Shown here: positions 8,953-17,258 of the stretch, piece by piece
Layout: each line of letters begins with the position of its first letter
Position numbering within the stretch: position 1 is the stretch's first letter
Made by a program: the position numbers and the translations under genes
Notes under the pieces: generated by a model
What the model was told of the DNA's origin: nothing
Seen by the model: only the letters and a program-made list of their open reading frames with translations
The model's database searches: none
From: CAKAHY01 sp963522175
Lineage (GTDB): Bacteria > Bacillota > Clostridia > Lachnospirales > Lachnospiraceae
Assembly: GCA_963522175.1 (NCBI GenBank)
Contig: CAUQXC010000005.1
Coordinates: 144,983-208,982 of the forward strand
Direction: 5' to 3'
DNA length: 64,000 nt

Positions 8953-8990
8953 TAAAAAATAACCGGAATATCATACATTTGACATTCCGG
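8953..8990 (-). terminator. Terminator of the radical-SAM peptide operon
   Basis: CCGGAAT (8963-8969) pairs with ATTCCGG (8984-8990). A T-rich run follows on the minus strand. It lies about 50 bases after the end of the membrane-anchored protein gene and separates the peptide operon from the short Agr-driven unit. Confidence 0.65.
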
Positions 8991-9043
8991 AATAACAGGC
9001 TTTTATCTTATATTACAACATAACATTATTCGATTTTAAACTT

Positions 9044-10327
9044 TTAATTTAACACCTTATCATCTATTTTACAAGAATTTATAACTATCTCAAATTTTAT
9101 ATCCATATTAGACTGCTCATTGGCTACCTGTTCACAAAAACTTTTAATGTCATCAATGGAATCAATAGTTTTATCTTTCGTTTTATTTTCAAAGTAGTCT
9201 TCGATTGCATTCTTAATAGATTTTATTCGAGAATCTCTATCTCTCAGCAAAAACTTCGTATCATCCGAAATAGTGTATAATAGCTGATAGTTCATAAAAA
9301 ACTTATGTATTTCTTTACTATCTGTATTATCAACTCTGTACTCAATTGAAGTTTTATCTGTTTTCTTTTGATATATCGAAATAACCTCTTGAGCTGTTGC
9401 TTCTAATGTAATAGTTAAAAAATCAATGTCTTCATCTGCCAAATACTTTGAAGGATTACCTTCCACAATACTTCTAAAGATTTTTTCCAGAGCTTCCTGA
9501 AATTCTTCAGACTGTATTTTATTTATATATCTTTCTCTAAAATCATTTACTGTTCTATCATATATCTCTTTATTATTTAGAGACAACACCTGCATATACT
9601 TATCTTTATCCAAAAATTCATCTTGTGACTTTTTTTCACCCTCTTGTTGTACCGATTTTTCTTTAGTATGTTCAGCATATTTTAGGCTTTTTTCATCCTC
9701 GTCTTCTTCTCTACAAACTCCAGTAATAGAAATTTCGAAATTTTCATTGCTTGCCTCTTTTGCAAAAGATTTAGCTTGTTTATCAAATTCATACTGCATA
9801 TCCTCAGTTTTATATTTTTCATCAGAACAATACTTTTCTAAGTCTGTTATTACCTTATAAGCTTTTCTGACAGCTGAATTACGCTCATTAACTGTAACTT
9901 TTTCTGGATTCAAAATCTGATAATGTATTGAATATTCAATTTGATATTTAGCATTAGAAGATTCCGAATTTAAGTTCCAGCTTAACCACTTATCCGCTAT
10001 AGTGGGGATTATAAAATTATACAAAATATATTCATCCGAATCTATATTGTATAACTTATGAGGGCATTCATTGTTTTCAACAGTATTGATAAGCCATGAA
10101 TATCTACTGTTGCCATCTCCTACAAGATCTATAATCTTATCTCTATATTGTTTAATAGACAGGTTCTGATAATTTACAAACAAAAAATCATCTAATTTTC
10201 CTGTTTCAGTAGAGTTATTCTGCTTAAAGGATTTTTTGTCGCTTTGAAGTCCGTAAGACATAAATATTGTAAAAATGAACATTACGGCACCTAATCCGAT
10301 TATTATCAATTTTATTCTGTTTTTCAT
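9044..10327 (-). CDS. Membrane-anchored protein of unknown function, last gene of peptide operon
   Basis: This 427-residue protein has one N-terminal membrane anchor (residues 5-26, IKLIIIGLGAVMFIFTIFMS). A large, highly charged extracytoplasmic region with long helices follows. A glutamate/lysine-rich linker sits near residues 205-245. No cysteine-peptide protease or known catalytic motif was recognised. An AAGGAGGACG ribosome site supports the start. It is the final gene after the exporter, precursor peptides, maturase and TraX-like genes, and a terminator follows, so it probably serves the same pathway. It could be an immunity or surface-assembly protein, but that is a guess from position only. 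Confidence 0.5.
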   Translation of the reverse strand: MKNRIKLIIIGLGAVMFIFTIFMSYGLQSDKKSFKQNNSTETGKLDDFLFVNYQNLSIKQYRDKIIDLVGDGNSRYSWLINTVENNECPHKLYNIDSDEYILYNFIIPTIADKWLSWNLNSESSNAKYQIEYSIHYQILNPEKVTVNERNSAVRKAYKVITDLEKYCSDEKYKTEDMQYEFDKQAKSFAKEASNENFEISITGVCREEDEDEKSLKYAEHTKEKSVQQEGEKKSQDEFLDKDKYMQVLSLNNKEIYDRTVNDFRERYINKIQSEEFQEALEKIFRSIVEGNPSKYLADEDIDFLTITLEATAQEVISIYQKKTDKTSIEYRVDNTDSKEIHKFFMNYQLLYTISDDTKFLLRDRDSRIKSIKNAIEDYFENKTKDKTIDSIDDIKSFCEQVANEQSNMDIKFEIVINSCKIDDKVLN

Positions 10328-10436
10328 CTTCGAACGTCCTCCTTTTCAAAACTTATTGTTATTTTTTTATAACAGTGATATTAAAACTATCCTATAAGTT
10401 TAAACTCAATATATAACAACCACTTCTATCCTTATA

Positions 10437-11219
10437 CTATGCTCCACTATTTAAAATCATTCCTATTAATCCTATCAAAAATAAATGTGCCGGATAGAAT
10501 TTGTAGAAAAAATATTTTATTTTTCTTGAACTACCACCTTTTTCACCATCATAATAAGAAAGTAATAAAATCGGAATCAGAGAGAAAAAATCACTCAGCC
10601 AAAATAATTCAAACTTAAAATCTATTTTCTTATGAAAGATTATCCATTCCTGAAACGGCACAATAAAATAGTTAAATATAGAGTTATAGAATATTACCAA
10701 TAAAAAGTAGCCAAATAATTGATTGTTTTTATTTCCATAGTAATAATCAAAAATCACAACAATCAATATCCCCAATGCTCCCCAATCAGTAAATCCGCTT
10801 AGAATACATAGAGCTATAATATATAAGACCCTCAAAACAATACTTTTTATTCTTCTCCTGCTATGAATAGCAACAAACCCGATGAATATATTAAATATTA
10901 CATTAAGTCTCGCAAACTCTATTTTTCCTAAATCTCCTCCACTACGAGCATATATGAAAGGAAAATAACTAATTATAGCAAAAAGCAAAAGGCGTATTGC
11001 ATAGTTCATCTTATTCCTTGTTTTATGATAACCTTCAACTAAAGCATAGAACATAATCGGAGCCGTTATTCTTCCAATGGCACTTGAAATTTCGAACATA
11101 AAACTTCCATCATCCCACATAATATAGTTAAGATGATTTATAAACATAGCAACTATGGCTATGCACTTCAGCTTATTTAGTGTTAACCTCCCTTTCTTAT
11201 TATGCTCTTCTCTATCCAC
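10437..11219 (-). CDS. TraX-family integral membrane protein (copy 1)
   Basis: The 260-residue protein has about 8 hydrophobic segments. It has the TraX family look: KLKCIAIVAMFINHLNYIMW near the start, then GRITAPIMFYALVEGYHKT and a final KYFFYKFYPAHLFLIGLI. In plasmid F, TraX N-acetylates pilin. In Firmicutes the family is a multi-pass acyltransferase-like group with unknown substrates. The copy lies between the maturase and the last gene of the peptide cluster, so acylation of the peptide or of a surface polymer is possible. The start is GTG with a rather distant AAAGGGG. A second copy in this window (62153-62965) is clearly homologous. Confidence 0.8.
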   Translation of the reverse strand: MDREEHNKKGRLTLNKLKCIAIVAMFINHLNYIMWDDGSFMFEISSAIGRITAPIMFYALVEGYHKTRNKMNYAIRLLLFAIISYFPFIYARSGGDLGKIEFARLNVIFNIFIGFVAIHSRRRIKSIVLRVLYIIALCILSGFTDWGALGILIVVIFDYYYGNKNNQLFGYFLLVIFYNSIFNYFIVPFQEWIIFHKKIDFKFELFWLSDFFSLIPILLLSYYDGEKGGSSRKIKYFFYKFYPAHLFLIGLIGMILNSGA

Positions 11220-11287
11220 TTTTGTATCGCAACCCCTTTCGTCTTATGGCATTGTAAAACACTTATACTTAGGTTATATCTATCTTC

Positions 11288-12604
11288 CTATGTTCTTTGC
11301 ATACTATCAATAACCCAACTCCTAATCTCCTCTTCTAAAACACCTTTTATTTTAAAACACTGACTTTTATGAAATTCTTCTTCACTTTTAAAACTAATAG
11401 TTCTGCATCCCCCACCACAAGCCGGAAGATACACGCAATTCTTGCATGGCTCTTTGTCGGTAGGTGTATCAGTCATCCATTCAAAAAATTTATTTGTTAT
11501 GTTAGAAATACATCCACCTTCATCAATTTTTCCCATTAGGTATTTTTCATTTCCAACATGCTCCCAACATTTATAAACTTCCCCACTTGGTTCAATAGTG
11601 TAGTTATTATCACAATCCAATCCACAGTAAGTCCATTTTCTATGTGGATATGAGCAAGCATTAGCAAATCCTTTTTTCTCATATTCCCATAAATCTGATA
11701 AAATTTCGCCAACCTTTTCATCACTTATGCAGTTATCTTCATAATTATCACAAGCCTCTGTATCTCCTCTTATTATACCAAAATCAACAGAAAAGCAATT
11801 TAATCCCTTCTGTTTTAAATTTTTCAATAATTCCGGTGCATCCTTGTAATTTATCTTATCAATGTTAACTCTTATAACTACACGAAAATTATCTTTATAT
11901 TGTTTTAAAAGCTGTAACTTTTCTATAATCAAATCAAATGTAGGTTCTCCATTTTTTCCTATTCTTCTTGTATCATGAACTTCCTTTGTACCGTCTAAGG
12001 TTATTTGTATGTACTTACAATTGTAGTATATTAAAGTTTTAATAATCTTTTCAGTAAGTAGTGTCCCATTTGTAACAATCGCTGTAACAAGTTTTATTGC
12101 ATTAGAGTCACAAAAAAGTTTCATTTCTTCTAATATATATTCAGCTTCTTTGAAATTAACTAGCGGTTCTCCGCCAAAAAGAAAGATAGTTATACTTTTG
12201 CTGTTTCTTGATATAAGCTCTTGTTGCATATGTTTGACAAGAAAACTTGCAGTCCTTCTGTTCATATTATGACTTTTTATTTGGCCGGCTCCCTCATAGC
12301 AATATATACATCTTAAATTACATGCCCAAGTTAAAAGTATAGTATACGTAAGATGATTATTCTGGTAAATAACCTTATTTCTGTAGTAATTATAAAATTT
12401 ATTCTCATCAAATGCATTATCAATGATTATTCTTTTATCCTGGAATTCTTGAAAATAGCTATCAGTCAATCCCTCAATATCATTATCCTTTATTTTATTG
12501 GCAATCTCCTCCTCAATCAGAAAAGTTTCCCCACTTAACGTATTGAAAAGTATATAATCTTTACTATTTTTAATCAACAAGTTAAATTTTGAGTATTTTT
12601 TCAT
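11288..12604 (-). CDS. Radical-SAM/SPASM maturase of cysteine-rich peptides
   Basis: This 438-residue protein has a radical SAM core with CNLRCIYCYE (residues about 96-105), which binds the [4Fe-4S] cluster and SAM, followed by FLFGGEPL. The C-terminal SPASM region has many cysteines: CGLDCD, KCWEH, CKNCVYLPACGGGC and QC. These hold auxiliary clusters. The N-terminal 85 residues resemble a peptide-binding (RRE-like) region. It belongs to the PqqE/anSME-like enzymes that install thioether or C-C links in RiPPs, and resembles clostridial maturases encoded beside Cys-rich peptides. The precursor genes are immediately upstream. A GGAGGGTAAGAG ribosome site supports the ATG. Confidence 0.88.
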   Translation of the reverse strand: MKKYSKFNLLIKNSKDYILFNTLSGETFLIEEEIANKIKDNDIEGLTDSYFQEFQDKRIIIDNAFDENKFYNYYRNKVIYQNNHLTYTILLTWACNLRCIYCYEGAGQIKSHNMNRRTASFLVKHMQQELISRNSKSITIFLFGGEPLVNFKEAEYILEEMKLFCDSNAIKLVTAIVTNGTLLTEKIIKTLIYYNCKYIQITLDGTKEVHDTRRIGKNGEPTFDLIIEKLQLLKQYKDNFRVVIRVNIDKINYKDAPELLKNLKQKGLNCFSVDFGIIRGDTEACDNYEDNCISDEKVGEILSDLWEYEKKGFANACSYPHRKWTYCGLDCDNNYTIEPSGEVYKCWEHVGNEKYLMGKIDEGGCISNITNKFFEWMTDTPTDKEPCKNCVYLPACGGGCRTISFKSEEEFHKSQCFKIKGVLEEEIRSWVIDSMQRT

Positions 12605-12634
12605 CTCTTACCCTCCAAACAAAAATATTTTCTT

Positions 12635-12719
12635 TAAGATGATATAAAGGAAGTTATTACTGGTAAGGCAGTTTATAATATATAATCAACCCTTTACTGT
12701 ATTATTACATATCATCTTA
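12635..12719 (-). repeat. Inverted repeat between precursor genes and maturase
   Basis: TAAGATGATAT (12635-12645) and ATATCATCTTA (12709-12719) form a perfect 11-base stem enclosing 63 bases. It lies in the 167-base gap between the second peptide gene and the maturase gene. It may be an RNA processing or attenuation structure that keeps peptide mRNA more abundant than enzyme mRNA. Confidence 0.5.
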
Positions 12720-12771
12720 TCTGCTTGCTTTAATAATAACTCCCCTTAAATTACAACTATAATAATGTTAA

Positions 12772-12981
12772 TCAAAACTTAACTATACAACCATTTGCTC
12801 CACAAGCGTCTATCCAGCAAGCAGGAGATACACCATCATCAGGTTCTCCAACAACAATATGGCAACCATTAAGCCCACAAGTCTTTGATTCAGCTAACAT
12901 TGTATTCTCAATATTTCTGGTAAAAACAGTATGTCTGTTATTGCCTACAGTTTTAGTGTACGAATTTCCTAGGTATCTCAT
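12772..12981 (-). CDS. Cysteine-pentad precursor peptide 2
   Basis: This 69-residue peptide starts MRYLGNSYTKTV, a leader-like stretch sharing YLGN-x-Y with its neighbour. The C-terminal part carries cysteines at 35, 40, 55, 60 and 65, all on one five-residue register. The missing 45 and 50 positions are glycine. Blocks read CGLNGC and CGANGC. It lies directly upstream of a radical-SAM SPASM maturase and downstream of an ABC exporter, so it is a likely RiPP precursor. AGGAGG lies seven bases before the ATG. No serine-protease leader site (GG) is obvious. Confidence 0.75.
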   Translation of the reverse strand: MRYLGNSYTKTVGNNRHTVFTRNIENTMLAESKTCGLNGCHIVVGEPDDGVSPACWIDACGANGCIVKF

Positions 12982-13008
12982 CTCAAACCTCCTAAATAAA
13001 ATGTTATT

Positions 13009-13212
13009 CTATTTTTTATCTTTGCTTGAAAAAGTATCTACTCCACAAGCATCAGCTGGGCAAACATCAACCGGGCAGGCTTCCAACCCACAAACATTTG
13101 CACCACAACCCTTTACTCCGCAGACTTTTCCCCCACACCCATTCAAGCCGCAGGCTTTCGCAAAACAAGCCAAAGGTACATCATCATACCCATATCCATT
13201 TCCTAAATACAT
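13009..13212 (-). CDS. Cysteine-pentad precursor peptide 1
   Basis: In this 67-residue peptide cysteine occurs at 16, 21, 26, 31, 36, 41, 46, 51 and 56: nine in a row, exactly five apart. Each is preceded by Ala, Gly or Val and usually followed by Gly or Pro. The repeat unit is [AVG]-C-[GP]-x-x. The N-terminus MYLGNGYGYDD matches the other peptide. AAAGGAGG eight bases before the ATG makes expression likely. It is a candidate substrate of the adjacent maturase. A pentapeptide-type helix with a ladder of cysteines, or serial thioether rings, are both possible. I do not recognise a named family with this strict spacing. Confidence 0.8.
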   Translation of the reverse strand: MYLGNGYGYDDVPLACFAKACGLNGCGGKVCGVKGCGANVCGLEACPVDVCPADACGVDTFSSKDKK

Positions 13213-13296
13213 ATAGTGTCCTCCTTTCTAATTTAAATTATTTTCAAGCGTTTATAAAACGCTAAAAATCAATAATTTCAAAACATCCTGCTTTAT

Positions 13297-15045
13297 TTAA
13301 AAAGCATTTTGCCCCTTTTGATTTTTATACTCTATTAGCTCATTAATTCTTCCTACTCTATAATTTCCATTTTCTTGTAGGAAAATAACATTATCTTCTT
13401 CCTGTATCAGTGAATAGTCATGTGTAACTATAAGTACAATTTTATCTTTATAAATTTTTCTAATATAGTTTAAAATACAAAATTTAATTTCAGTATCAGA
13501 AAAGCTGGTAAACTCATCTAAAATAATAATATCTTTATTCTTAAATATAGCTCTGGCTAATGATATTCTTTGCAACTCTCCTATTGAAAAATTTATTCCA
13601 TTCTTTGAAAATTCCCCTGATAATTCTGTATATATTCCCTTTTCCAAAATACCGATCTTTTCATCCAGCTTGATAGATTTCAATATACTGTAAGCTCTAA
13701 CCTTGTCACTATCATCAGCAACATTTTTCATAGTAACATTCTGTAATATGCTAAAATTATATATTTTAAAATCTTGAAATGCAGTTGATACATATTTAGT
13801 ATGTTTACCATTAATCTTTTCATTATTACTATCATAACAATAGATGATTCCCTCTTGTGGCGTCAACAATCCCGCAAGTAAATGTACTAATGTTGACTTT
13901 CCTGTTCCATTTTTACCAATTATAAAGTTTACAGTTCCTTTTTTAATGTCAATATTCAAATTTGAAATAACTTTCTTATCCAAATAACTGTAACTTACAT
14001 CTCTTATCCTTATACCACCTATCTTTTTGTCTACATCTTCTTCAACATCTCCAACATAGTTTTTAAAGTTATTATTTTCTAAAAATACTCTAAATTCATC
14101 AATATTCAAACTATTCTGATACAGTGCCTGAAATGTCGAAAAAAACTTAATTAAACTTGAAGATAACTTTTGGGTTCCAGAGTACAGCATTGTAAACGCA
14201 CCTAATGTTATGGTTCCATTTATTACCTTAATACCAAATATAAAAATAGTTATAACATTCAATAATATAATACACATGTTGTTAATAAAAGAAAATATAC
14301 TTATAATATATCCCCACCTATTTATTTGTAAATTAATCTTAAAACATGAATCATCTATTGTATCATAAAATATTTTATTATCATTTACTCTCAAATCCTT
14401 AAAATAATCCGGCATATAAAAGATACGCCTAACATAGTCTAATTTTCGTCGTAGTATGGTTGTAACCTCTTTAAATAAATACTGTTTTTGTTCAACCTTT
14501 ATCGAATAAATAAAAGAAATTACAACAAACCCCAAAATAAGCAATATTATGAGATATCCATAATAAAATACCAAATATGAAATACCAATAATAGTTATAA
14601 TGTCGGTAATAAGCCCTCCAAGGCAATTCACTGTCGAGGTAATCGCACTTTCACCATTCTCTAATACATAATAATATTTATCATAAAAATGCCTGTTGTT
14701 AGCATACGAAAAATCATACTTCACATATCCTTTAAAAATACTTTTTTGTATCTCATTTTTTATTCTATTTAGCATTTTGGGTGTAATTACATTGCTTAAA
14801 GCTGCATTGATTGCTGAAATCACAATTCCTACCAAAAATACTATAATGATATAATGATAAAACACTTCTGCTTTCTTGTCTTGCATTGCGTCAACTATTA
14901 GCTTAATTATAACTATATTAAATAAATTATATACTGAGTTAAATATTGCCGAAAAAATTGTCAAGAATATATACATAGGGTCAATTTTTAAAATATATCC
15001 AATTGCAAAAAACAAATTATGAATCAAGTTCCTTTTGTTATCCAT
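13297..15045 (-). CDS. ABC transporter, fused membrane and ATPase domains (peptide exporter)
   Basis: This 582-residue half-transporter has six membrane segments in residues 20-310 and a nucleotide-binding domain from about 345. Walker A is GKNGTGKST, the signature is FSIGELQ in place of LSGGQ, Walker B is ILDEFTSF, and the H-loop is VTHDYS. There is no N-terminal C39 peptidase domain, so leader removal, if any, is done elsewhere. It is the first gene of the peptide operon, 84 bases before precursor 1, and presumably exports the modified peptide as a homodimer. The start ATG has AAGAGAG upstream. Confidence 0.88.
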   Translation of the reverse strand: MDNKRNLIHNLFFAIGYILKIDPMYIFLTIFSAIFNSVYNLFNIVIIKLIVDAMQDKKAEVFYHYIIIVFLVGIVISAINAALSNVITPKMLNRIKNEIQKSIFKGYVKYDFSYANNRHFYDKYYYVLENGESAITSTVNCLGGLITDIITIIGISYLVFYYGYLIILLILGFVVISFIYSIKVEQKQYLFKEVTTILRRKLDYVRRIFYMPDYFKDLRVNDNKIFYDTIDDSCFKINLQINRWGYIISIFSFINNMCIILLNVITIFIFGIKVINGTITLGAFTMLYSGTQKLSSSLIKFFSTFQALYQNSLNIDEFRVFLENNNFKNYVGDVEEDVDKKIGGIRIRDVSYSYLDKKVISNLNIDIKKGTVNFIIGKNGTGKSTLVHLLAGLLTPQEGIIYCYDSNNEKINGKHTKYVSTAFQDFKIYNFSILQNVTMKNVADDSDKVRAYSILKSIKLDEKIGILEKGIYTELSGEFSKNGINFSIGELQRISLARAIFKNKDIIILDEFTSFSDTEIKFCILNYIRKIYKDKIVLIVTHDYSLIQEEDNVIFLQENGNYRVGRINELIEYKNQKGQNAF

Positions 15046-15113
15046 TTGTCTTCTCTCTTATCAAATGTAAACGCTCATGCAAGACAAAACTATCTACCAC
15101 ATAAACTTCAGAC

Positions 15114-15142
15114 ATACTATTTGTCACAATATGTTGTGTCAA
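15114..15142 (-). promoter_or_regulatory. Probable promoter of peptide operon with imperfect operator
   Basis: TTGACA (15137-15142) and TAGTAT (15114-15119) are separated by 17 bases on the minus strand. An imperfect palindrome TTGTCACAA-TATG-TTGTGTCAA covers the spacer and the -35. No LytTR repeat is seen here, so control may differ from agrD. Confidence 0.5.
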
Positions 15143-15446
15143 TGAACTGTCAAAATTATTATGAAAGTTAAAAATATAAAATCATATCTGAGCCAAGTAA
15201 TATATGGCATTCCATACATATTTTTATCTAAAAAAGATTTATACTAATAATTAATCTCCCGTCATTTCCCAGACTTTCTCTCTTAATTTTAAAATTTCTT
15301 TACATGCTACCTTTAGAAAAACTTCAAAACGTATGCTGTAGACTACTGATAGCTAAAAGAATCAAATTCTTATTGTCCATTAATATTCCAAGTATATGTC
15401 ATATATACATTCTGAATATAGGCAAAACTACCAATCATAAATATAT
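15143..15446. other. Gap between exporter promoter and DUF4097 gene
   Basis: No intact gene is seen. A short minus-strand open stretch ends VACKEILKLREKVWEMTGD followed by TAA near 15260 and looks like the decayed tail of a gene, with stops upstream. No convincing terminator is seen. Confidence 0.3.
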
Positions 15447-16112
15447 TTACTCAAATTCTGTCATTCCATCATCTTCAGTCGTCAACTTTATAGATATTTT
15501 CTTGTCTCCATTTGAGTACGAATACACATTTTTTTCTTTATTAAAATAATATGGTACCTCAATAGCTCCACCTAAATTGGTTATTTTAACATCGCAATTT
15601 TTGTACCTATTTGTGGTCGAAAAATTTAAATTTGAACCTTTTGTATTTCCTTTAAATTCTCCTTCAAATTTTGAAGATAATCTAAAATCAATATTTGATG
15701 AATCAAATCTAGCAAGTATATTCCCTTTACTAAATGCACCATCACAATCTAATGACCCGTTCTTTACATCCAAAGTTATATCAGACCACTGCTCTTTAGG
15801 AATATATAAAACAATTGGTTTAGCACTATTGCTTCCACCATTACCTTTCATCATTACATCAATTTTTTTATCAGTATTTTTGATATTTACATCATACACT
15901 GACTTATCATATTTAGCAGTTATGCTATTTTCCCTATCCACTCTGACAAGCTCTACTGCAGCTTGTTCTATAACAATACTAAGCGATCTCTTCATTCCTT
16001 CTTTATCATTTTTTGCAAAAACTGTACCATTACCTATCATAAACATATAAGCAAACCCTCCGACAATAAGAAACAATATCACTAAAATATTTTTTTTATT
16101 ACATTTCATCAC
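15447..16112 (-). CDS. Secreted or anchored DUF4097-like beta-solenoid protein
   Basis: The 221-residue protein has an N-terminal membrane segment (residues 8-28). A beta-rich region follows with DVKNGSLDCDG, GNILARFDSSNIDF and KGNTKGSNLNFSTTN repeats typical of DUF4097/adhesin-like putative sheets. DUF4097 proteins are often found beside sensor systems in Firmicutes, with no defined role. It overlaps the agrB stop by 14 bases, so it is co-translated with agrDB and is part of the quorum operon. It could assist signal handling at the cell surface. The function is unproven. Confidence 0.6.
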   Translation of the reverse strand: MMKCNKKNILVILFLIVGGFAYMFMIGNGTVFAKNDKEGMKRSLSIVIEQAAVELVRVDRENSITAKYDKSVYDVNIKNTDKKIDVMMKGNGGSNSAKPIVLYIPKEQWSDITLDVKNGSLDCDGAFSKGNILARFDSSNIDFRLSSKFEGEFKGNTKGSNLNFSTTNRYKNCDVKITNLGGAIEVPYYFNKEKNVYSYSNGDKKISIKLTTEDDGMTEFE

Positions 16113-16677
16113 GTAATCCTCCTTTTTTCTTAGAAAGTAAAATCATAAATGCATCCACTAAAAATGCCATATTTCCTGCAATAAGCAAAGATTTAAAGTT
16201 CAAAAATATCAATAGAATACTTATAAACAGTAATCCTGCCATGACTACAAGTAACCTTCTTCTATAAACCTTTATCTCAATTTCTTCTAAAGGCTTATTT
16301 TTATGTTCCACTGGTGCATATTTTAAAATTAAAGCAAGTGAAGCCACAAGTAAAACAATACTACCATACATGTTTAATACTTCAAATTTTATGCTCAACA
16401 ATGCTAAAATGACAGTTATGACAGAAATAAAATAGCATATAGTAGGATTATCAGAGTGAAATCCACCTGAGTAAGTCCTAAGCAATATAATAAATATAAC
16501 AAATACTATACACTCTCCCACCATGCCAAATAAAATTCCGATAGATATTAATGTTATTATATTCAAAAGAATTCTAAGCATAGATATCAAACCAAATAGG
16601 TAAATTTCTTTATCCTGTTCTAAAATTATATTATTATTAAGCATATAATTGATAATTTTTTTGCTACACTTCTCCAT
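16099..16677 (-). CDS. agrB: AgrB-like autoinducer-peptide processing membrane protease
   Basis: This 192-residue multi-pass membrane protein has the AgrB active-site region RTYSGGFHSDNPTICYF. His in GGFH and Cys in TICYF form the cysteine protease pair that cuts AgrD at its C-terminal side and forms the thiolactone. Several hydrophobic segments (residues 25-65, 80-120, 135-180) fit the family, and the length is normal. It starts 3 bases after the stop of agrD and overlaps the DUF4097 gene. An AgrC/AgrA pair is just upstream. Confidence 0.93.
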   Translation of the reverse strand: MEKCSKKIINYMLNNNIILEQDKEIYLFGLISMLRILLNIITLISIGILFGMVGECIVFVIFIILLRTYSGGFHSDNPTICYFISVITVILALLSIKFEVLNMYGSIVLLVASLALILKYAPVEHKNKPLEEIEIKVYRRRLLVVMAGLLFISILLIFLNFKSLLIAGNMAFLVDAFMILLSKKKGGLRDEM

Positions 16678-16679
16678 TT

Positions 16680-16826
16680 TTAGAACCTACGAAGCTTCTT
16701 CACTTTATCAGGAACTTCAGGTTGATGATAAATAAACATACATACACTATTAGCATTTATTAATGCAAATACAAATGAACATGCAGCCATAACCTTGCTC
16801 AAAGATATCAATACTTTTCTTATCAT
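16680..16826 (-). CDS. agrD: AgrD-like autoinducing peptide precursor, 48 codons
   Basis: The ORF is too short for standard ORF calling. Layout: an N-terminal amphipathic helix (MIRKVLISLSKVMAACSF), then the signal core NSVCMFIYHQ and the acidic tail PEVPDKVKK. Clostridial AgrD peptides have this plan: a conserved Cys followed by four bulky residues, then P-E-x-P. The predicted signal is a five-residue thiolactone ring Cys-Met-Phe-Ile-Tyr (Cys29 to Tyr33) with a short exocyclic N-terminus. GGAGGAAATTTAAT lies just before the ATG. agrB follows after 2 bases. Confidence 0.9.
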   Translation of the reverse strand: MIRKVLISLSKVMAACSFVFALINANSVCMFIYHQPEVPDKVKKLRRF

Positions 16827-16882
16827 ATTAAATTTCCTCCATTTTTATTGTGAATTAATTTAATTCCCTATCTACAATTTAC

Positions 16883-16957
16883 ATTATATAACACTAAAGA
16901 TGTTTCTGCCGAAAATGTAGTGAAATGTATGGTTATTTGTAATCAAATGTATTTCAC
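16883..16957 (-). promoter_or_regulatory. agrDB promoter with AgrA/LytTR direct repeats
   Basis: The -10 is TATAAT (16883-16888). Repeats ACATTTGATTAC and ACATTTCACTAC (plus 16939-16950 and 16917-16928) are 22 bases apart, with 28 bases to the -10. There is no good -35, as expected for an activator-dependent promoter. This is positive feedback of the classical Agr type. Confidence 0.8.
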
Positions 16958-16964
16958 AAAAAAT

Positions 16965-17010
16965 AAAGTGTGATTAATAGCAAATTAATTGCTAAAAAAT
17001 CACACTTTTA
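16965..17010 (-). terminator. Terminator downstream of agrAC
   Basis: On the minus strand AAAGTGTGATT pairs with AATCACACTTT around an A/T loop, then ATTTTTTG. A second hairpin (TCCCACTAAAAT / ATTTTAGTGGGA, 17027-17057) lies just upstream of it. Together they insulate the agrDB promoter from the agrAC transcript. Confidence 0.7.
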
Positions 17011-17258
17011 TATTATATTCAACTTTCCCACTAAAATTGCCCTGATTTTAGTGGGAATTTAAACACACACTGATTTTTTGATATATCTCTCTTGACATAA
17101 GTTTTTCAAAACGATACTTATTGATTTTTACCTAATTTATCAAGAAAATTATAATATTGCAAAAACCATGTCAAGTGTAATATTAAAATTTTTAAATATG
17201 CTTAAATATAATTGCTTTCAGTACGTTTTTCATATGGGAAAGTTGAGTATTATATTAA

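Noticed and set aside
12941..13216. Plus-strand ORF with repeating Pro/Gln/Thr blocks (QTFAPQPFTPQTF)
   Set aside because: It is the antisense of the cysteine-pentad peptides; the repeat comes from their 15-base periodicity. No ribosome site is present.
13241..13261. AGCGTTTATAAAACGCT hairpin as an operon terminator after the exporter gene
   Set aside because: No T-run follows on the minus strand and the peptide genes downstream have no promoter of their own, so it is not a convincing terminator.
15577..16050. 157-residue plus-strand ORF
   Set aside because: Antisense to the DUF4097 gene; composition is that of complementary A/T-rich code.
16883..16957. Riboswitch in the agrD leader
   Set aside because: The conserved block is upstream of the -10, so it is DNA-level control and not part of the transcript.
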